From Planctomycetales bacterium (GTDB taxonomy: Bacteria; Planctomycetota; Planctomycetia; Pirellulales; JAEUIK01): a DNA stretch of 48,994 nucleotides. A program made the position numbers and the translations under genes. Positions 9,040 through 16,173 of the stretch are shown piece after piece. Location of the stretch: assembly GCA_020426575.1 (NCBI GenBank), contig JAGQPT010000004.1, positions 1 to 48,994 on the forward strand. Reading direction: 5' to 3'. Positions within the stretch are counted from its first letter, which is position 1. Each line of letters begins with the position of its first letter. The notes under the pieces were generated by a model, which was given only the letters and a program-made list of their open reading frames with translations, made no database searches and was not told the origin of the DNA.

Positions 9040-10248
9040 CTACCTCTGGCGCGAGGGGAACAGGCTCATCAAACGCGAGATAGACGACCCGCCTTCGACT
9101 GCCTCGCCGATCAAGTCCGAGCCGGAAAGTGCGGCCGCCAGCGAGAAGATCGAACTGGTGATTTTGGCCTTGGGCGCTTCGTCGACGAGCGGCACGCCAT
9201 TATTGCGGCATTCGACCATCGTACGATAGTCGTTCGGCAGTTGCCAGAAGATCTCTTTGCCGATCGTCTCCTGGGCCTTCTTCAACGTGATTTGCCCGCT
9301 GTCGATGCCTTGACGATTCACGATGACGCGTACCTTCTCCTTCACGCCATCGAGTTCGGCGAAGAACGCCATTAGGCGGACCACGTTGCGCAGACAGGGC
9401 AGATCGAGCTGAATCACCAACAAGACTTCGTCGGCCCGCTGCATCGCTGCAAGATCGGTTTTCGTATATCCCTTGGAAAGGTCGAGAATCACGTGCGTGA
9501 ACGTCGCCCGCAACAAACCGATCACGCGCTGCAGGTCCTCAGTCGTGATCTGGTCTGAGTCCTGTATGTGCACCGGCCGCGGCAGCAAGAACAGACCCGA
9601 CGAGTGCTTCGTGAGCGAGCGTTTGAGCAATGTGAAGTCGAGTCGGTCGGCGTTCTCGGCAACGTCCGAGAGGGTGTAGTCCGGAATCGCATCCAGGAAC
9701 ACGTCGGCGTCGCCCAACGAGAGGTCCAAGTCGACCAACACGACCGACTGGTTGGTGTCCTGCGCCATGGCGCACCCCAGATTGACGGCCAGGCTCGTTG
9801 AGCCGACGCCACCGGTGGCACCTGCGACGGCGTACAGTTTGCTGGAACGGCTGCGACCGCTGTCGCGTCCAAACCTTTGCGCCGAAATGCGTTCCAAGGC
9901 GGCGACGAAGTCTTCGATCGGCAGCGGCGAGGTGAGGAACTCTTTCGCCCCGGCACGCATGGCTCGAAGGATCAGGTTTCCGTCGCTCGACGAGCTCACG
10001 ACGGCAACGCTGACGTTGGGGGTCGTTTCCGAAACCTTCTTGACCAGCGCGATGGCCTTGTCGCTGTCGTGGTCGATTGTCACCAGGCCGATGTCCGGCT
10101 TGGTCTGTTCGACGACGTCGGCGAAGAACTCGTAGCGCGAGCACTCTGCTTCGAGCCAGATCCGGTCGAGCCCCAACAACATCGCCTTGAGCGATTCGCG
10201 CGAGGAGTCATCGGGATCGGCAATCGCGACACGTAGTACGTCCGACAT
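9040..10248 (-). CDS. cpaE: CpaE/TadZ-like pilus localisation ATPase with receiver-like domain
   Basis: A 402-aa protein with two parts. Residues 1-125 resemble an atypical response-regulator receiver (VAIADPDDSSRESLKAML, then AVVSSSSDGNLILRAMRAGA and KEFLTSPL). Residues 135-390 are a MinD/ParA-like ATPase. TadZ/CpaE positions the Tad machine at a cell pole. The P-loop reads GATGGVGSTSLAVNLG near residues 141-156, so the usual signature Lys before the GG and the Lys before T/S are both replaced. This matches the degenerate Walker motifs seen in some TadZ proteins. VVLVDLDLSLGDADVFL is the Walker A' Asp region. Start ATG 10248 has AGGA about 10 nt upstream. A terminator at 10346-10375 lies between this gene and the secretin gene. 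Confidence 0.9.
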   Translation of the reverse strand: MSDVLRVAIADPDDSSRESLKAMLLGLDRIWLEAECSRYEFFADVVEQTKPDIGLVTIDHDSDKAIALVKKVSETTPNVSVAVVSSSSDGNLILRAMRAGAKEFLTSPLPIEDFVAALERISAQRFGRDSGRSRSSKLYAVAGATGGVGSTSLAVNLGCAMAQDTNQSVVLVDLDLSLGDADVFLDAIPDYTLSDVAENADRLDFTLLKRSLTKHSSGLFLLPRPVHIQDSDQITTEDLQRVIGLLRATFTHVILDLSKGYTKTDLAAMQRADEVLLVIQLDLPCLRNVVRLMAFFAELDGVKEKVRVIVNRQGIDSGQITLKKAQETIGKEIFWQLPNDYRTMVECRNNGVPLVDEAPKAKITSSIFSLAAALSGSDLIGEAVEGGSSISRLMSLFPSRQR

Positions 10249-10345
10249 CGGCTGAGAATCCTGCTGGTCGTTGTCATCGCCAGTCGAGGGTCCGCCGTGC
10301 AGCTAGCTGACGTCGGCTGATGCGCCCATGGCGATTGCTCAGTAC

Positions 10346-10375
10346 AAAAAGGCGGCCAGGTGGGCCCTGGCCGCC
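10346..10375 (-). terminator. Rho-independent terminator after the secretin gene
   Basis: On the minus strand GGCGGCCAGG and CCTGGCCGCC form a perfect 10-bp stem with a 5-nt loop, followed directly by TTTTTG. It starts about 22 bp after the secretin stop. It should divide the Tad locus into an upstream pilin-to-secretin part and a downstream motor part, unless readthrough is regulated. Confidence 0.85.
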
Positions 10376-10396
10376 ATGGCATTAGGAAACGCTACT

Positions 10397-12241
10397 TTAA
10401 TTATCTACGTCATAGCCGACCGGGCCGAGCAACCGGGGCAGTTCATCCCCACCGGAGGCGACGGGCTGGGCGTAGCGGTTGTCCGCACTAGCCTGGTCAG
10501 CACCGTCCCAGTGGGGGGCCTTGAACTGGTTCCCCTGAATCACCGGAGAGCTTGCCGCGGGATTGCGCGACTCGCTCCGGCGTGCCGAGGCCGGCCGCAT
10601 CAGCGCCCCTGCGTCGGTCGCGGTCGCCTCGCCGCCCAGCGACATCGCGTCGGCGTCGCGGTCAACCGACGCCCCGAAGTAGGGCGTCGGTGCGATCACG
10701 TCCGATGACCGCGCTTCGCTGTCGATCACCTCGCTGCCGGGAACGACTTGTTCGATCGTGCCGTTTTCGCCGGGCGGGGTGTACATGCCGGGATGGTCGG
10801 TGTCCATGTAGGGGTTCGGATAGCCACCCGTTCTCAGGTGCTTCTTGCCGCACTGGCCGCAGTTGCCCATGCCGCAGGGAACCTCGATGTGGCCACGCAA
10901 GTACAGTTCGTGGTCGGTCGGCGAGCAGGTGCCGTCGCCGGGGCCACCTTGCGGCACCTCGTGCGGGTCCATCGCTTCGACCAACTGTGGCGTGACCAGC
11001 ACGAGCAGTTCGACCTCGTTGACCTTTTCGTGAACGCGGCGGAACAGAGCACCGGCGTAGGGGATCTCGCCCAACAGCGGAATCTTGCGGGTTTCCGCTT
11101 CGACGCGGTGTTCAATCAGACCACCGAGGGCCAACGTCTGGCCAGCCTGCAATTCGGCACCCGTTTCGATCTCACGAACCCGGAAACCAGGCGTCGTGAT
11201 GTTGTTGAGCGAAACGGCCAGCGTCTCGTCGATTTGGCTGACGCGAGGACGAACTTCCAGGCGGATGCGGGCATTTCCCAGCACGATCGGCACGAAGTCG
11301 AGTTGGGTACCGAACTCTTTGAACTGGATCGAGACCGTACCCAAGCTCTGCGGTACGAGAATCGGCACTTCACCGCCGACGATAAACCGAGCCGGGCGGC
11401 CACTGACGGTGAGCAGCTTGGGCTCGGAGAGCATCTTCAACAGGTTGTCCTGCCGGAGCGCTTCGATCTCGAACAACAGGTCGGTGTTGCCGTCGATCAC
11501 GTTGAGCAGGATGTTCTTATCACGACCGGCGATGGACGTGGCAAAGGTGTCGTCGCCGAAAATGAAGTCGAGGTCGACGCCGAGGTTACGAAGTTTGGTC
11601 CGCGAGACTTCCATCACCTTGACCTGCAACAGCACCTGCTGCACGCCGGCCAGTTCAACGTTGTTGATGACCTTGGGATAGTAGTCGCTGGCAATCTCGA
11701 CGACCTTGTTCACGTGTTCGGCGTGCGTGACGTAGCCGCCGATGATCACGCTGTTCTCCAGCGGAGAGACGGTGAGCGAAGCATTGGGGAATTGTGCTTC
11801 GAGAATCATTTCCAGTTCGCGGCCGTCCCCCGTCACAATGACGTCGACCGTGTGAATCTGGTTGTTTTCGTCCCAGAGGTTCACCTGGGCGATGCCGGTG
11901 CTCTGGGCGAAGATCTGGATCCGCTGCGGATCCAGAGGCGTGGCCTTCACCACGTTCTGGTTGTTCACCTGAACGTAGGGAATTGGGTGGTCGAGCGTGA
12001 GAATACGGCTCGAATTTGTGAGCATGTGGAGCCGCTGATTCGCGAGCTCGACACGTTCGACCACTGAGTTGTCACCACCAGGCGGAAGATTAAGGCCGCC
12101 GGCGGCCGCATAGCTAGTTGGACCGGTGCGCGTGGCGGCACCGTCATCTGGAGCAGCGGCCCTGATGACAGTGGGTGCCATTACGACCGATGCGAGCGCG
12201 AGAGTCGCGGCAGTGCGCCGCCAAAGGCGTCGAGCGAGCAT
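10397..12241 (-). CDS. cpaC: Tad secretin CpaC/RcpA
   Basis: A 614-aa outer-membrane channel for the Flp pilus. It has a signal peptide (RRTAATLALASVVMAPTVIRA), a pilus N-domain (RILTLDHPIPYVQVNNQNVV) and a BON-like region (LTVSPLENSVIIGGYVTHAEHV). The secretin domain is seen in VGGEVPILVPQ, PRVSQIDETLAVSLNN and TLALGGLIEHRVEAETRKIP...GALFR. Beyond the secretin domain is a tail of about 190 residues with a cysteine cluster (CGMGNCGQCGKKH, near 10845-10885), followed by low-complexity sequence. Start ATG 12241 sits behind a clear ribosome binding site (GGAAGGTCAAGG); seven extra codons upstream are unlikely. It is followed by a strong terminator. Confidence 0.92.
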   Translation of the reverse strand: MLARRLWRRTAATLALASVVMAPTVIRAAAPDDGAATRTGPTSYAAAGGLNLPPGGDNSVVERVELANQRLHMLTNSSRILTLDHPIPYVQVNNQNVVKATPLDPQRIQIFAQSTGIAQVNLWDENNQIHTVDVIVTGDGRELEMILEAQFPNASLTVSPLENSVIIGGYVTHAEHVNKVVEIASDYYPKVINNVELAGVQQVLLQVKVMEVSRTKLRNLGVDLDFIFGDDTFATSIAGRDKNILLNVIDGNTDLLFEIEALRQDNLLKMLSEPKLLTVSGRPARFIVGGEVPILVPQSLGTVSIQFKEFGTQLDFVPIVLGNARIRLEVRPRVSQIDETLAVSLNNITTPGFRVREIETGAELQAGQTLALGGLIEHRVEAETRKIPLLGEIPYAGALFRRVHEKVNEVELLVLVTPQLVEAMDPHEVPQGGPGDGTCSPTDHELYLRGHIEVPCGMGNCGQCGKKHLRTGGYPNPYMDTDHPGMYTPPGENGTIEQVVPGSEVIDSEARSSDVIAPTPYFGASVDRDADAMSLGGEATATDAGALMRPASARRSESRNPAASSPVIQGNQFKAPHWDGADQASADNRYAQPVASGGDELPRLLGPVGYDVDN

Positions 12242-12532
12242 CCTTGACCTTCCTTGCAGCAATCCGTATGTGTTTGTTCGTAACCATGAGGCGTCGACGA
12301 TCTCGGATCGTCAACGATTCTCATGCACCGTTCCGACTCGATCGACGCCGTTCCATCAAATCCGCGTAGCGTCGAGTCGTGTAACGCTGGTCTTGCCTGG
12401 CATCTAAACCGACGTTCCTGCGACCACTGTGTCACAGTCACCTCGGCACCCGTCCACGCCACCCTTTCCCGATGGCGTCACAAGGCCGGACGGTGCGAAC
12501 AATTCCCTTTGTGCGCTCCTGCGTGTCTTGTT

Positions 12533-13774
12533 TCAGCCCCTTTGGTCCCCAGGCCGTCGGCCAAGCGACGGCTCAATCCCCTCGGCATCGATACCTTCGT
12601 TATCGATCCCCTCCGCATCGATACCTTCGTTATCGATATCATCGTCATCAAAATGGAATTCGTCGAAGTCGAAGTCGTCGCCTTCGTCCGAGTTGTTTCC
12701 GGTGCTGGCACCGCCGTAGGGGGTCGTGCTAGCTGCACTCGTGCCAACCTGACTCGTCGAACGCGTGGCCGACGACGCCGGCTGGCTGCCTACTCCTTGT
12801 TCCAGCGGCACGACGTGGACGAACCCGTCGACAAACGTCACCCGGCTGGCAACGCCGTCTTGCAGCAGCGTCATCGTCCAGTCGGGTTCCTTGTCAGCCG
12901 GCGGCTCCACGACGGCGGGGGCCTGGGCAAGCGCTACCGGCTGGGCCTTCGTCTCGGGCTGCTTGTTGATCAGGGAAAGCAGGTCGCCGTCTTCGCCGTC
13001 TCTACTCTCGTCGACCAGCTTCTCGGAGTCCCGGTTGCCCGCGCCCGCCATGTCGAGAATGTCATTGGCGGTGCGGCCCGTGAGGTCCTTGACGATCTTG
13101 TTGTCTTCCGGGCTGCGGAGCACGAGTTGTAGCTCGCCCATATTGGCGGCCAGGGTTACCATCTCAGCCTGGTCAGGCGTCAGCAACAGCGACACGGTCT
13201 TGGCCATGCTCATGCCGTCGTTCTCTTCGTTTTCACGACGGAACTGGGCGTTGACGGCAAAGACGCGAATGTCCTGCAACAACGTCATGGCGCTAGAGAT
13301 CGCAATCCCCTTGGATTCGTTCTTGTCGAGGAACACGAGCACGTCGACGCGGTCGCCGGGCTGCAGGAGGCCTGAGCCACCCGAAACGACGTCGACCTTC
13401 ACCGGCGTGACGCGGTGTCCGTCGGGGATCAGCACCGTCGGGCCAGCCGTGCTGTCACCCTTGCTGAAGAGTTTATTGGCGAGAATAGGTTCGCCGGGAT
13501 AAATTCGCGTCTTGGTCACGCGACCTTCGACATCGCCCAGATTCTTGATCGCACCGGCGGGTACCAGGTCGGTCGGCCAGGGCTCGAGTTTGAGCATTTC
13601 GGCCGTGACCGGTACGCCGAGTTCGACCTGCGTCTGCACGACGTAAATCGGCGTCGTGTCCTGGACGGGTGCCTGCTGAGTGGCGCGATTGGCCAACACC
13701 TGGTTGATGCCGATCGAGGCGATCAGGCCACATCCCAGGGCCAGCATGAGCAGGACAATCGACTTGGGTCGCAT
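12533..13774 (-). CDS. cpaB: Flp pilus assembly protein CpaB/RcpC
   Basis: A 413-aa periplasmic protein, membrane-anchored by MRPKSIVLLMLALGCGLIASIG, with an SAF domain (ELGVPVTAEMLKLEPWP, then RIYPGEPILANKL) and the RcpC/CpaB domain (LLQPGDRVDVLVFLDKN, TLLQDIRVFAVN, SLLLTPDQAEMVTLAANMG). In other Tad systems it contacts the secretin. Start ATG 13774 has an AAGGAGA site 5 nt upstream. The last 60 residues are very acidic (EGDDFDFDEFHFDDDD) and include a tandem duplication in the DNA (12581-12640). The C-terminus is therefore likely disordered, and is longer than in typical family members. Confidence 0.92.
   Translation of the reverse strand: MRPKSIVLLMLALGCGLIASIGINQVLANRATQQAPVQDTTPIYVVQTQVELGVPVTAEMLKLEPWPTDLVPAGAIKNLGDVEGRVTKTRIYPGEPILANKLFSKGDSTAGPTVLIPDGHRVTPVKVDVVSGGSGLLQPGDRVDVLVFLDKNESKGIAISSAMTLLQDIRVFAVNAQFRRENEENDGMSMAKTVSLLLTPDQAEMVTLAANMGELQLVLRSPEDNKIVKDLTGRTANDILDMAGAGNRDSEKLVDESRDGEDGDLLSLINKQPETKAQPVALAQAPAVVEPPADKEPDWTMTLLQDGVASRVTFVDGFVHVVPLEQGVGSQPASSATRSTSQVGTSAASTTPYGGASTGNNSDEGDDFDFDEFHFDDDDIDNEGIDAEGIDNEGIDAEGIEPSLGRRPGDQRG
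12581..12640 (-). repeat. 30-bp tandem duplication within cpaB
   Basis: Two adjacent 30-bp units, 12581-12610 and 12611-12640, share the core GCATCGATACCTTCGTTATC and differ at only about three positions. In the protein they encode an acidic repeat (GIDNEGIDAE twice) near the C-terminus. Units of 30 bp keep the reading frame, so copy number could vary without breaking the gene. Confidence 0.85.
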
Positions 13775-13844
13775 GGTCTCTCCTTACGTCGTTGTATTCG
13801 CCGAAAAAGGTGTTCTCACCAACGGGCCCGGCCATACAACGGGG

Positions 13845-14345
13845 TCATTGTGTGTTCTCGCGACGCATGACCGACGTGGCCGTTAGCGTCTTTCCCCCTA
13901 GGAATAACGGCGACGGCAGCCAACTTACTTGATCGAACGGAACTGAGACCGTAACAGTGATAGCTCCGACATAATCGTCCGAGGTCGGTAGAGCCGGACT
14001 AACGGTACGAGTAGCACCGGAGGAGGACACGGCGGCGCTGTCGAGATACGTATCGACGGCGGTGTATACCTCCGAAGTCGTTGCGCCGTCGAGAATTGCC
14101 ATCCGGGCACCCTCGCGCGACGCGTTCGTCAGCACTTGTTGCACCATCACCATCCGACCGAACTCGATGATTCCGAAGGCGAGCAGAAACAGCACGGGCG
14201 CAATCAGGGCGAATTCCACGACAGCGGCCCCCCGTCGATTTCTTCGGCACAGTCGACACAGTCTCTCCAGTCGCAAACCGCGCCCTGGTGCGGACGACGC
14301 CAGCGTGGCCGGGCTAGCAGCAGTCGAATTCGCGTTCGTTTTCAT
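13845..14345 (-). CDS. tadE: TadE-like pseudopilin
   Basis: A 166-aa minor pilin-like protein. It has a long basic leader (residues 1-38), then GAAVVEFALIAPVLFLLAFG with the TadE-type G-x(4)-EF pattern and a membrane helix. Next is EFGRMVMVQQVLTNASREGAR, a very typical TadE sequence, and then a soluble domain. TadE-like proteins are cleaved by TadV and prime or modulate pilus assembly. It starts at ATG 14345, 39 bp after the prepilin peptidase stop, and ends 70 bp before cpaB. Confidence 0.92.
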   Translation of the reverse strand: MKTNANSTAASPATLASSAPGRGLRLERLCRLCRRNRRGAAVVEFALIAPVLFLLAFGIIEFGRMVMVQQVLTNASREGARMAILDGATTSEVYTAVDTYLDSAAVSSSGATRTVSPALPTSDDYVGAITVTVSVPFDQVSWLPSPLFLGGKTLTATSVMRRENTQ

Positions 14346-14384
14346 CGTTCTGGTCCCTGTGGTTCTGATCCCTGAGTGAGTGCC

Positions 14385-14945
14385 TCAGCCCAGCATGCCA
14401 GCCCAGGCGAAATAGGCGATCGTGCCAATAGCGATCGGGATGCCGTACGGCAGCAGCAGCATCGAACTCTTCCGCTCGGCAGCGATCGCCGAGAGCTGGT
14501 TCGGATCGCGAATCGTGAACAGCTCGTTGACAATGACGTAGAACTGGTTCTTGTGATGCGACCAGGCGCGGCGTGACAGCACCATGCCGACGGCGATCAC
14601 GGCACCGACAATGGCCGAGAGGCAGAAGGCATAGAAAGTGTTGGTGGCCCAGACCCAGGCGCCGACGCCGGCGAGCAGCTTGACGTCACCGGCCCCCATG
14701 CCGCCGATGGCATAGGCGGGCAGCAGCAGGGCGAGCCCGACAAGCGTGCCGACGAGGCTCCATCCCAGTCCGGCCCAACCGAAGGCGGCGGTGCTGTAAA
14801 CCCAACCGCTGACGACCATCGGAAAGGTCAGCCAGTTGGGAACCTTGAGCATGTAGCCGTCGATCACCGCGGCCACGATCAACGTGACCGTGACGAACCA
14901 GATCGGCCAATGTTGGGCAAAGTCACTTGTGAGCAAGTCAGGCAT
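14385..14945 (-). CDS. cpaA: A24 prepilin peptidase TadV/CpaA
   Basis: A 186-aa polytopic aspartic protease that cleaves the leader from Flp and TadE-like pilins. The two catalytic Asp regions are visible: AAVIDGYMLKVPNWLTFP in the first helix and the hallmark GxGD as GGMGAGDVKLLAG near residue 80. About six hydrophobic segments are present, and the protein lacks the N-terminal methylase domain of PilD, as usual for TadV. I chose ATG 14945; the frame is open to 15281, but that 112-codon extension is Arg-rich and has no family match. Confidence 0.92.
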   Translation of the reverse strand: MPDLLTSDFAQHWPIWFVTVTLIVAAVIDGYMLKVPNWLTFPMVVSGWVYSTAAFGWAGLGWSLVGTLVGLALLLPAYAIGGMGAGDVKLLAGVGAWVWATNTFYAFCLSAIVGAVIAVGMVLSRRAWSHHKNQFYVIVNELFTIRDPNQLSAIAAERKSSMLLLPYGIPIAIGTIAYFAWAGMLG

Positions 14946-15094
14946 GGTATCGTATCCGTTCGTGATGGGGCGCGACGCGTCGCGCCGGGTGTCGAGTGGT
15001 GGAGTCAAAGTCTCGGGCTGCCGCGGGCCGTACTCCGGCACGGCGTGGGGGCGAGCGTTGCGGCGAGCCTGACGCATGGATCGATTGCGTGTCG

Positions 15095-15202
15095 CTAGCG
15101 ACCCATTACTAGATAGCTCACAACGGCGGCCACGCTGGCAAAAAAGCCCAGCAGCAGCGGCACCGCGCTTCCCGAGATTTCGATTGGCAACAAGTAGTAC
15201 AT
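15095..15202 (-). CDS. Possible 35-aa single-helix micropeptide
   Basis: An open frame from ATG 15202 encodes 35 residues: a short polar N-terminus (MYYLLPIEISG), a hydrophobic segment (PLLLGFFASVAAVVSYLV) and a Met-Gly-Arg end. It lies between the pilin and prepilin peptidase genes, on their strand. The ribosome binding site is weak, and the frame is open further upstream to 15478 with Arg-rich sequence. A small membrane protein of the pilus locus is plausible, but this may be noise. Confidence 0.35.
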   Translation of the reverse strand: MYYLLPIEISGSAVPLLLGFFASVAAVVSYLVMGR

Positions 15203-15420
15203 GTTCAACTCGCATGACAGATGACGTGAACTCACCGGCACGCCGAACCCGTCGGCGCCGACGATTCGCTGCATCGTGCAAATCGCCCGCGTCGCAGGGT
15301 GCTCGTTCCCGATGGCGTTCCTGGAGAGCGACGCAGGCCGTCGGACCGCGTTCACCTCAAGGACCGCATTGACCACGGTGACCTTCCAGCACGTGACACC
15401 GGCTGGCCGGATAGTGGAGA

Positions 15421-15453
15421 CACCTCGAGGTCCAGGAGCTGGACCTCGAGGTG
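15421..15453. repeat. Perfect 15-bp inverted repeat (hairpin) after the pilin gene
   Basis: CACCTCGAGGTCCAG (15421-15435) and CTGGACCTCGAGGTG (15439-15453) are perfect reverse complements around a 3-nt GAG loop. GTGG at 15414-15417 and CCAC at 15455-15458 can extend the stem. ACCTCGAGGT is itself palindromic, so the structure is nested. It lies 75 bp past the pilin stop and has no T-tract. A 3' stabilising stem or attenuator for the abundant pilin transcript is the simplest reading; a protein-binding operator is an alternative. Confidence 0.85.
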
Positions 15454-15528
15454 GCCACTTGATTCGTACCGCCGCCACGCGGCGCCGAGGGTGACCCCGG
15501 CGCGGTTGTGAACGGCCACTAACAAGCC

Positions 15529-15711
15529 TTAGCTCGCACCACCGATCGAGTCGGCGACGTTTTGGAAGGTCGTGTTAGCGTTGGTACCAATGGCATTGAT
15601 CGCCGTCAGGCAGACGATGATAATCAAGGCCAGCATCACGGCGTACTCCACTGCTGTGGGGCCGTCTTCCGATTTGAGGAAACGATGCATCTTCTTAGCA
15701 AGCGACTTCAT
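15529..15711 (-). CDS. flp: Flp family type IVb pilin
   Basis: The 60-aa major pilin of the Tad system. The leader is 17 residues and ends in KSEDG; TadV should cleave after Gly17, leaving PTAVEYAVMLALIIIVCL, with Glu at +5 and Tyr at +6 as in Flp pilins. The hydrophobic helix is followed by a short Asn/Thr-rich tail. It starts at ATG 15711 behind a strong GGAGGA ribosome binding site 4 nt upstream, fitting high expression. It is the first gene of the locus. Confidence 0.95.
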   Translation of the reverse strand: MKSLAKKMHRFLKSEDGPTAVEYAVMLALIIIVCLTAINAIGTNANTTFQNVADSIGGAS

Positions 15712-16173
15712 AACATCCTCCGGTTATCCCGGTGACCTAGCCGACCGTTCACACTGAACGACCACGCCAGCTCACCCACGACACACAAGGAAAAACAACC
15801 CTCGAGGCCGCCGCTTCCACGTCGTCGTCGACCCGTGAGCCGACCACCACGCGGTGAACAAACAACCTCGTCACACACCTAAACAATAGCTTTTGATAAA
15901 CGCGCCACGGGCTGCTTGCGCAGGCGATTCTTTCTTACGAGCGGCGCGATCATTTATCGTCTTGATCCGAGCACTGCCGGGTCACCGCTGCGGAACCGAG
16001 CAAGCCCTGGGGAAAAGATTCGTGAATTGCGTTGAAGAGATTCGTCTCGGTGAAGCAGGATGTTTGCTTTCACCTCTGCCCTTCACTGGAAACCTACGTC
16101 ATCCATACACACTGTCAAACGTCGCTGTTTAGCAAATCCCCAAAATTTCGCAGGTCATTCCAACACGTCGCCT
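15712..16173. other. 462-bp upstream region of the Tad locus
   Basis: No credible gene lies here. It separates the pilin gene from the GT-C gene (both minus strand) and must hold the Tad promoter. The AT-rich patch around 15880-15900 is the most likely promoter area, but I cannot name a convincing -35/-10 pair or activator site. Confidence 0.5.

Noticed and set aside
10748-12067. 439-codon plus-strand frame opposite the secretin
   Set aside because: The secretin on the minus strand is unmistakable; this frame is its shadow, with no domain pattern.
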